Positions 56,401-64,000 of a stretch of DNA of 64,000 nt are shown in pieces. Position 1 is the first letter of the stretch. The number at the start of each line of letters is the position of its first letter. Source of the DNA: Sphagnum magellanicum (Eukaryota; Streptophyta; Sphagnopsida; Sphagnales; Sphagnaceae). The stretch covers positions 13,975,061 through 14,039,060 of the forward strand of contig CM038912.1 of NCBI GenBank assembly GCA_021904315.1, in the 5' to 3' direction. The position numbers and the translations under genes were made by a program. The notes under the pieces were generated by a model. It saw only the letters and a list, made by a program, of their open reading frames with translations, had not been told where the DNA came from and did no database searches.

Positions 56401-59240
56401 TTGATGGCATGGTGGATGGAGAACACAGTACTGGTGCCTCCTCCAGTGATGAAGAAGAAGACCAATAAGTGGCATCTGGTGCCAGTTCTAAACATTCCAC
56501 GCAAGAGTATGCACAAGCACAAGGATGCAGCCTGGCTTTTCGATGCATGTGGTGTTGACGCTCGTGCTTTACTATTCTCTGATGAGGTAAGTTTTCTGAA
56601 CCTCCTGCCTAAACTTTAAACCCTGAATCCTTGCATGCCTCGTGTGTAACAGACAGTTTGTACTGCTTGTTCACTGGCGTTTAATTGAGGCACTGGAAGA
56701 TTTGGTCTTAGGGAGGATTGTTTAGGGTTTAGGGTTTTACCCAAAACTCAAAAATGAAGCATTTCAAATATAATAATTTTGACTCTTTGAGTCTGAATTT
56801 TGTAGGTTGAATTGGAGAACTTAACGAAAGCAGAGCGTGTTAAGACAGAAGACATTGGACAAGACTTGCTTGTCACAAGAAATGAGGTCAGTATCTGCAG
56901 AGAAAAATTTCAGCCTTAATGGGTTGATTCCAATATGATGGACACGGGCTTTTTTTTTCTCTTCAATTTTGTGATGTAGCCACACCGGCAGTCATCCACA
57001 ACAGGAAATAGCCAAATTTGGCTACAGGTCAGAGAGGAAAGTAGAATTTTTTATAAGAATCCTACTATATATTTTGGAACCTATTTGTCTAAATATGACA
57101 ATTTCAGATTTGTTTTCCTTGAAATCTGGTAACTTCGGTGCATTTTTTTGCACGAAAATCCCTTATATGAGTTGCACTGGATTCTTGGAGCAAAAATTCA
57201 CCCAAAAAGAAAAAAAAGAACACTGATGATGGATTGGATAATACTGGGATTTTTTGTATCTGGCCCTTTATTTTCTCAAAAGAGTTCGTGGGTTGGTGGT
57301 TTCAATCTGTCACAGTTGTATGAGTTTTTGATTGGGTGGTTTGATTTTGTGGCTCATAGGTTGGATCAGTATGCACACTGCTAGGTGAACAGCTACAAAG
57401 GGAAGCAGATCACTTACTTCAAGCACGATACATGAAGACTCTCTTGGTACTACGGATATGCTGTTCCTCTTGGCCAACAACACCTCATCATGCAACCATT
57501 GAAATGCATGTATCAATCTGTCGTAATTTTTGCATCTCCAGATTATTCTGGTCTAAGAAAGTAACAGCCGTTATAATTGCTGTTTTGGCAGTTGGCAGGA
57601 ATACTGCTTGACACTGAGAATCTGGATTTTGCTTCCATAAGAGACACAGATATGGCAACTGCACTTCTGGTTGGATCTGGTTCACTTGGAAGAAACGGTT
57701 TCTACAAACAATGTACAAATATTCCAAACCCACCAGTTTTGAATTGGTTCTTTTCTGATGTCAATAATTTCCCTTCAATCTGCTTACAAAAAATGTTAAT
57801 TTGTTAGCTCCAGCTGCTGGTGGTGGTTCTGGGAATCAGAACTTTGATGAAGAACCACGCACCCCTGATGACACTAATATTTAGTGTCCTTTTCTAGATT
57901 ATGATTTTTGATTGTTTTGATGGGGAATTCGACCATTGGGTAATAATTTATTTTTTCTTGAGGGAGTTTTTCTTTTTCTCTTCCATCTCTTTTTGTGCAG
58001 TGACAGAAGTTGAAAGTGATGAAAGGGTTTCAAAACTGGTCACTCGGGTTTATGGAGAGGTGCCTCAAAGTTCCAGTAAGAATTTTGAACTCGAATGGAT
58101 CTTTTGATTATTATTATCATTCCTTTCTTCTCTTTTCAATCTTGTTTTACTAGACCCTTTTGCAATAGTTCTATTGAAACGCATTACATACAGACGCCCA
58201 TTAATGCTGTGTGACCCTCTCTGGTTTTTTTGTCTTTTTCTTTTGCCATGTACTGCACCAAATTATGTTGTGTAAAAAAGGGGTTTTGCTATCATGCATA
58301 ATGCAATGGTGGTTTCTGGTTGCTTGCAGGGCGATCAAGGGGGGAAGAGACAGAAGCTGATCATGAACACTCAGATAAAGACTCCTATTTCTCATCTGCA
58401 GATGGACGCCATAGCCATGATCAAACATCAACGTCAGAGGCCAGCACTAGTAGTAGCCTTGATGAGGACTCCCCTCGCTTGCAGACGCCCCCACCTGCTT
58501 TACCCACTAATATCTCTGCACCCACCAGATCAGCACCAGCTAGATTTCACCGACTTCCATCACCCTCTGGTACCACCCACTTTTGCCTACACTCTCTTAA
58601 CACCCTCCAAAAGCTCTCCATCAGTCCAGAAATGGGCTGATTCCAGTTAATGAGGGAAGTCAATCAAGCTGCTGTTTAGGGTTTAGGGTTTTGTGTATAC
58701 ATAGTCTGAGATTTATCCGTTATATGTATACCTGAGCTTTTTACTCTTTGTTTATTTCAATTGTTGTTACTACGGTGTAGTCTCCCAATCAAACCAGCTC
58801 ACAAGAATATTAATGAGCAAGCCTTTGCAGAGTAGCAATGTGGTGGTGGGAGAATGCAGTTGCAAATATTTTCTTGAGACAAATTTCTTAATTCTGGCTG
58901 GCGTGTTGACAAAACCAAAATTCCTTCAGGTGTAACAAGGAGTGTGGAGGCAAATGCAGTAGCGCAGATAAGAGAAGCAGCAGCAGGGAATCAAAGTCTA
59001 CGAGTGTCATCTTTTACACACGGATCATCACAGCATCTGAAGTCTGGCAACAGCAGTGGCAGCAGCAGCCCTTTCAGCAGGTTACGCAAGAAGTTGTTAT
59101 ATAACGCATAAATTTGATTATCTTCTTCACTAATTGATTTTACAATGTCCTTACATGCGATGCACAGCAACAATGTAGTTCTGCTGCAACCCACAGCTGC
59201 TGCAGACATCTCACTGTCAAGACAGATGGGACACAAGTAA
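53499..59240 (+). CDS. PRUNE/exopolyphosphatase-like protein with long disordered N-terminus
   Basis: Eleven coding exons: 53499-53708, 53811-56181, 56375-56586, 56806-56886, 56980-57027, 57360-57446, 57592-57712, 58001-58075, 58330-58569, 58930-59080, 59168-59240. All phases agree; about 1222 residues. Residues 1-820 are low-complexity (Ser, Gln, acidic runs) with basic patches and RRxS-like sites (KRRSLSMEED, RRSSFD). Residues about 827-1043 align with the PRUNE DHH/DHHA2 phosphoesterase fold: ELFNKFLRSQRKRI, HIIRSGAECEVSSMVSAL, LVPVLNIPR, LLFSDE, VGSVCTLLGEQL, LAGILLDTENLD. The metal-binding DLD of motif I reads EVS and no DHH motif is visible, so catalysis is doubtful. The C-terminal 180 residues are Ser-rich. 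PRUNE proteins hydrolyse short polyphosphates or cyclic nucleotides; here the role is unknown. The second intron-like segment (53709-53810, 102 bp) is in frame and might be retained. Confidence 0.75.
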
Positions 59241-59637
59241 ACAAAACTAGTCATGTATTGCAGCACACAAGTTGTTACACACTCGACTCTTGCTAAGTAT
59301 ATTTGTGAAGATCATCACCACAATCTTTAGCACCACGGATTTGTTAGTTGCATAGGTAAAACTTGAGACCTCTTTTACAGCCACTGAGAGTGGTATAATC
59401 TAATTGATATACCTAACCCAAAAGCATTTAATGATCACCAAACAGAACCCCCCTCCCCCCCCCCCCTTTGGCACATGTTCTAGAGTCTTCTGGTTTAGTG
59501 TTACTTATGATTATATCCAAAGTTTTTTCCCTTCATTTTCTAGTTTGTATTGAGTGGTTTTTTTTTGCTTTTGATGAAGAGATAACAATTTGTGTTGGAG
59601 GTTAATGTTTTAGGGTTTATGAGGGATTTCAGTTTCA
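59241..59637. other. 3' UTR and intergenic sequence
   Basis: Probable 3' UTR, then a 12-C run at 59455-59466. Nothing else is seen. Confidence 0.4.
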
Positions 59638-60010
59638 GAGCATCTCCAGTGGTTCTCAGTATGTGACCCTGCAAAAAATAATACTTTTACATCCAAGTTT
59701 AGTAATTTACATTTTCTCCAACCCCACCCATACAACTAAAACTGGGACTGCAGATAGGTGGCAGACTGCTGATGCCAAACCACCTGGACCAATCTTAATG
59801 ATTAGCCAATCAAAAGCAGGGAGTGGCAGTCACACCATATTTATTACACTCTTCTCTGGTCTGTACTTCATTTTACTATGCCCATTTACCAGCCTCAGCA
59901 AACTTTGCAAAACAGCTGGGCTAAACCATTTTGTTGAGCTGAACCAGCATGTTTTGACTTTTCTTCATCTAAATGGAATTTGCAAATGTTACAGAGTACA
60001 GGTGGAGTTG
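59638..60010. mobile_element. MITE-like element C, copy 2
   Basis: Starts GAGCATCTCCAGTGGTTCTC and follows the same block order as 43228-43634 (ATGTGACCCTGCAAAAA, AAACCACCTGGACCAATC, ATTACACTCTT, TTTTGACTTTTCTTC). The right terminus is unclear; homology fades near 60000. Confidence 0.6.
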
Positions 60011-62507
60011 CTGTCATCATCTTCATATTTGAACTAGCTCCCAGTACCAATGTTGTCCCAATACCAATGTTGTGTCCTTTTGTTATATAAGTAGTTGCCA
60101 TTCTTGTAATTTTTGGTTAGGGTATCTCCACCCACCCAACACCCCCCGATTTGAACCTCTACCTGTGTTTTACCACATCCAATAAAGGATGTTCATTAAC
60201 TTCCCCATCCCCATCCGGAAACATGAGACTATTTTATCCCTAAGCATCAGGACAGGGGAAATTTACACTGAAAAGCAGCCCAAACTGAGCCTGTCTTGCA
60301 TTTTAAGGGTTAAATATCACTTCTTGGGGCAACCATTCTGATTGACCAATCAAAAGGAGCCCAAAGCATAACAAGCAAATTAAAATTCAATCTTTTCCTA
60401 CACATTTTACACATTTTTCCCTTAATGATAAGATGATCAAAACTCAACCCAAGTTAAATTTGATCTCTTAAACTCCTTTTCAATTAATTCTGAATTTTAG
60501 AAAAATTTGTTGTAAGTACTTCTTCCATTGTTAGTAGACTCCTCTCTATTTTCAGTGTAGTAACTCAAATCCTCAAAGGTGGACTTCTAACATGATAAAC
60601 AAAGATCCTAATACCAAGATCACATTGTGCCCAAATTGACATCTTAAATGGGTTGGATTTGAAGAACATTACTAAGAAAAAATAATAAGCAAAACTTTTA
60701 TAATGCTTAAACAGTCAGAAATATGCAATGAGCTCCACTCATACAAAATCAAGCAAGATTGTGAACATAGATCCAAACTGATGAAACTTTATTGAGAATT
60801 ACTGGATTGTTTGTGATTTAGAAAATAGATTCAATGATGGAACAATCACAAAATTTTGGTAGGATTTATTTGCAAACAGACTCAGCAAGAATGAAATGCA
60901 GGGAAAAAAAAATTGATGTCATCTCAACTCCAAACTAGTACATGACATCAGAATTTGTTGTTGTAAACATGTATAAACTGGTTGTTTTGTAAAAACAATC
61001 AAATACTTTCCCAAAGCCCAAACCAATGAAGGAGACATTGTGTTTCTTGATAGAATATTTTGTACCTCCCTGTGAGAATTACATTGACAAAATTCTCAAG
61101 GCTCTCCATGTTTGATTATAAAATTAAGAGCTTAGTTGCCCTTCAAGTTTTGAACCCCATAATACCAAAGAAACATACCCAATTGGAACATACAAAACCA
61201 ATCTCAACTATTTACAATCATGTGCATATTTCCTAATCCCTAATCACAATCTAAACATAAACCACAGCAAAGAGGCACCTTCACCAAATGTTTTGGTCTT
61301 GAAAATAATCTCCTAATAACGGAACTTAGACATTGAAACTCAAAAACTTGTAACAAGGATCAGCATGGAAGACCTCGATAGATGTCAGAGACAAACACAA
61401 CTACTTGATGGTTCTTTTCTTCAGTTGCATGATTTAAGTTCACCACGAGTAAAATACTTGGTCATGATCGGATGAAAAAGAAAAGCACCAAAAAGAATGA
61501 CCCTTCATAGAGAACAAATTATTGAAATGCTTATTGGAACACAAGGACAATTGACAACCAGAGGACATTAAAAAATATAGGGTTAAAATGTGCTAATAAA
61601 AGTTCAGTATCTCATGACAAGTCTTTGTCAAGATGGGTTAGGCTTCCTTATGGCAAGCTTCCTTTGTACATTAAACTTCTGCATGCAAAGGATTGCAAGA
61701 GGACAAAAGAACATGGTCCTAGTCCAAGTCCAAGAGTGGCCATGACTATTCCACTCATGCTAAACTTCTTATTGTTGCATTGCCATCACACAAATGCACT
61801 TTCCTATAACATGGAAAAGTACTAGGTCAAGTTTTGCATGAAAAATCACTCTGAAGGAAGAGGATAAGCAACAATAATGGGAGGATAAAAGGATGTTAAT
61901 TATGGATCTTATGTTCTAGCATGTTACAAGTCATCAGGTGATTGGTTAGTGGATTTTAGTACCTTGAGAGGGGGTAACATGCCTAAATCTTATACAGATC
62001 AAACACTAGAGAGAATATTCACAAATGTATATTTTCTTGCACTAACCAACTAACAAATATACCAAGACCTACTATTTAGAAAATGCAAAGAGAAAAAAGA
62101 AAGGGAACACTTTCAAAAGAGACCTGCACATGCTACAGATAGCATACATAACAGTAGGGAATGAATGCAAAACTGTACAAAGGAGAATGATGACTTTTGT
62201 TCTGTGAATTACTGGATCTTTGAAAGACAAACCAAGCATGGAACTGAAAACCAAACATATATATTACAGACGTTTTCCATGACATAGACACTCAAACCAA
62301 ACATGAAACTGGAAACTTTCAAGACCCTCAGTAAAGGGTGTACTAAATTTTACAAACCACAGGCATGGGATAACCTAGAGGCACCTTTTTTGGTCTGAGA
62401 AGGCATTTTAGTCTACAAACTTTGACTATGTTGGAAAAGTCTTACTGGAAGAATCTTTGACTCGACGGCATGGCTTTGCTGATCTTATCAACCTTGTTGA
62501 GCCATTT
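60011..62507. other. intergenic sequence
   Basis: Moderately AT-rich; no convincing coding region on either strand. The frame at 61625-61825 has no recognisable similarity. Part of 62250-62507 may be 3' UTR of the minus-strand gene. Confidence 0.4.
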
Positions 62508-64000
62508 TCAGTTGCAGAGTCTTGTCTTTGACTCTTGCCCTGCCAATGAACCAGTATTCTTTGTAAGCTTGTCATAAATAGTGCTACTGCAGTTGGTCTT
62601 GCATGTCTCTTGCTTTGGTGTGATAATAACATGTTGACCTGATGACTTTAATTGTTCATTTACTGGAATAGGAGTACCAGCAACTACACTAGGACTAGCT
62701 CTTTGTGGAAGTGTATGTAGATGTAAAACAGCTTCAGAGTTAGGGTTGACTTTACCTTCCTGGTTGAAGGAGGCTTCAATCCCTGCTTGGCAATGCTCAA
62801 TGGTTGAGAAAACTCATTTTTGCTCTCACCCTCTTCACTGTCAAGTCCACTGCTGGCCTCAATCTCACCCTGTCCATCTTGTGTGAAGTCACTCTCAACT
62901 GCTACCAAAGTTGAACTTCTTCCTCTCAACTTGGCTTTTGACCCTAGAAGGGTTTCACAATTCCTCTCCATATCAAGCTCACTGATTTCACTGCTCTCCC
63001 TAAAATCGTCTTTCTCTTGATCATTATAAATGGATTGTGCAGCTTCCAATGGATGCCCTTGACAAGAAATGGCTTTCTTTGTGGCGTTAGCATCTGCATA
63101 TTTGGGGCTCTTGTCCATTATACTTGATTCATCAGCTTCATTATCTGTGACTGAGCATTCACTGATGGCATCTTCCCCTCCTTCCTCTTGTCCATCCATA
63201 ACAGAACCTGGTAAAGACAAAGAAATCAGTCTGGGAGTGATGCATGCTTCTGGGGCTCCTGTGTTCATCAAATGTCTTAAGGGAATTACACACATTTCTG
63301 ACTCTGAAGAATTGATTACAGGTGATCTCATGAGGTTTAAGAGAGTTCAAGGTGGCCAACTTCACAAGAGAGAGAACATGATCATAAACAGTATTTGACA
63401 TTCTCATACTGCTGAAAATATTTCACTGTACAGGACTATCCTAAATCATTTCCTTCCTTAGCTACCACCTTTCCAGAAATCTGTGGTTTGACATACCATT
63501 GTCAGCTGAAGTCTCCTCACAGCTGCTATCCATTGGTACTTCGCATTGATTCTCATGTTTTTCTAGATCATCTTCCACATTAGGAGCCATATTGCAGCGC
63601 TTCTGATGAGCCTGAGCATTCTTGACTGCAAGATTGTGTTCTTTCTTTTCCTCATGGCACTTGAGAATCCTGGATTCAAAATCATCTGCCATCACCTTCA
63701 CCTCTGGTTTTGAAAACTTCTTTGCCTGTATGCAGATAGTTTGTGAGATATCAACTCCACTTCCATGAATTAGGCATTAAATGCATCAAAAATAGGATGA
63801 TCAATATTATCTCAGCACAAAAAGAGACAATACCTGCCTTCACTTACTAAATTACGACACAGCACAAGAGACCCTTCTGAAATCAGGAAATATTCTTTTG
63901 TATCTGCAGGAAAATATATTACCTTTACAATAATGGTCTTGAAGTGCTCGACAACCTCATGTTCACCGAGGGCTTTCTGATACTTGGGAAAGAGATCAAT
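62508..64000 (-). CDS. unrecognised acidic protein, C-terminal part
   Basis: Exons on the minus strand: 64000-63922 (continues beyond the window), 63725-63497, 63207-62756 and a probable last exon from about 62695 to a stop at 62508-62510. Phases 0 and 1 agree at the first two junctions. The protein starts with LFPKYQKALGEHEVVEHFKT, then KKFSKPEVKVMADDFESRIL, and becomes a long Ser/Glu/Asp-rich tail (SEISELDMERNCE, SSGLDSEEGESKNEF). No membrane segment or catalytic motif is visible. The helical first part might belong to a nuclear protein, but I do not recognise the family. The last splice acceptor near 62695 is unsure: an alternative frame ends KPCRRVKDSSSKTFPT at 62426. Confidence 0.6.

Noticed and set aside
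57808-57882. Possible extra exon in the PRUNE-like gene (SPAAGGGSGNQNFDEEP, then stop)
   Set aside because: Including it forces a premature TAG. Joining 57712 directly to 58001 keeps the frame without it.
1-64000. CRISPR arrays, operons, Shine-Dalgarno sites, prokaryotic attachment sites
   Set aside because: The window is eukaryotic nuclear DNA. The tandem arrays have no unique spacers between short repeats.
1-64000. tRNA and rRNA genes
   Set aside because: I scanned for B-box-like GGTTCGANTCC and for rRNA core motifs by eye and found none that fold convincingly. A tRNAscan-SE run would be decisive.

Overview
This is a nuclear plant DNA window of about 64 kb. It is AT-rich between genes, spliceosomal introns are frequent, TTTAGGG-type telomere-like motifs are scattered through it, and plant-specific families are present: an MCA1-like protein, a DYW-type pentatricopeptide protein, an early-light-induced protein, and plastid-derived insertions. 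The PPR remnant has the wording typical of the very large PPR families of seed-free vascular plants, and the plastid rps3/rps4/ndhE pieces look fern-like to me. A fern is my best guess, inferred from remembered family patterns and not tested.

Layout. 1-1513: last exons of a retromer-like VPS26C/DSCR3 gene (+). 2952-3800: ELIP-like pseudogene (-). 4565-8240: a dispersed repeat (family A) split by about 3.2 kb that includes a hAT element whose transposase frame has two in-frame amber codons. 8.2-14.6 kb: mostly repeats, telomere-like motifs and short tandem arrays. 14656-15675: an MCA1-like gene (+) without the PLAC8 domain. 16369-17830: DYW-PPR pseudogene (-). 18971-21039: an intact three-exon saccharopine-dehydrogenase-like oxidoreductase gene (+). 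21-26 kb: AT-rich, no gene seen. 26246-32799: decayed Ty1/copia retrotransposon with recognisable LTRs, interrupted by an LTR-like insertion and by a mosaic of three plastid gene fragments. 33.4-40.3 kb: two non-autonomous Helitron-like elements in opposite orientation, an RGG-protein relic and an 87-bp tandem array. 42-50 kb: MITE-like elements, a near-perfect 92-bp palindrome, two more family A copies, inverted telomere-like repeats and a 52-bp tandem array. 53499-59240: an 11-exon gene predicted to encode about 1222 residues, with a long low-complexity N-terminus and a C-terminal PRUNE/exopolyphosphatase-like region that lacks the usual metal-binding motifs. 62508-64000: the 3' part of an unrecognised gene (-).

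The genes do not form an operon or pathway; they are independent nuclear genes (endosomal sorting, mechanosensitive Ca2+ signalling, lipid-related oxidoreductase, PRUNE-like) separated by transposon-rich DNA. The most interesting items are the PRUNE-like gene, the three-part plastid mosaic inside a retrotransposon, the Helitron pair with a compensatory change in the terminal hairpin, and the perfect palindrome. All gene models are manual: splice sites were chosen by GT/AG (once GC/AG) and by reading-phase agreement, not by transcript evidence.
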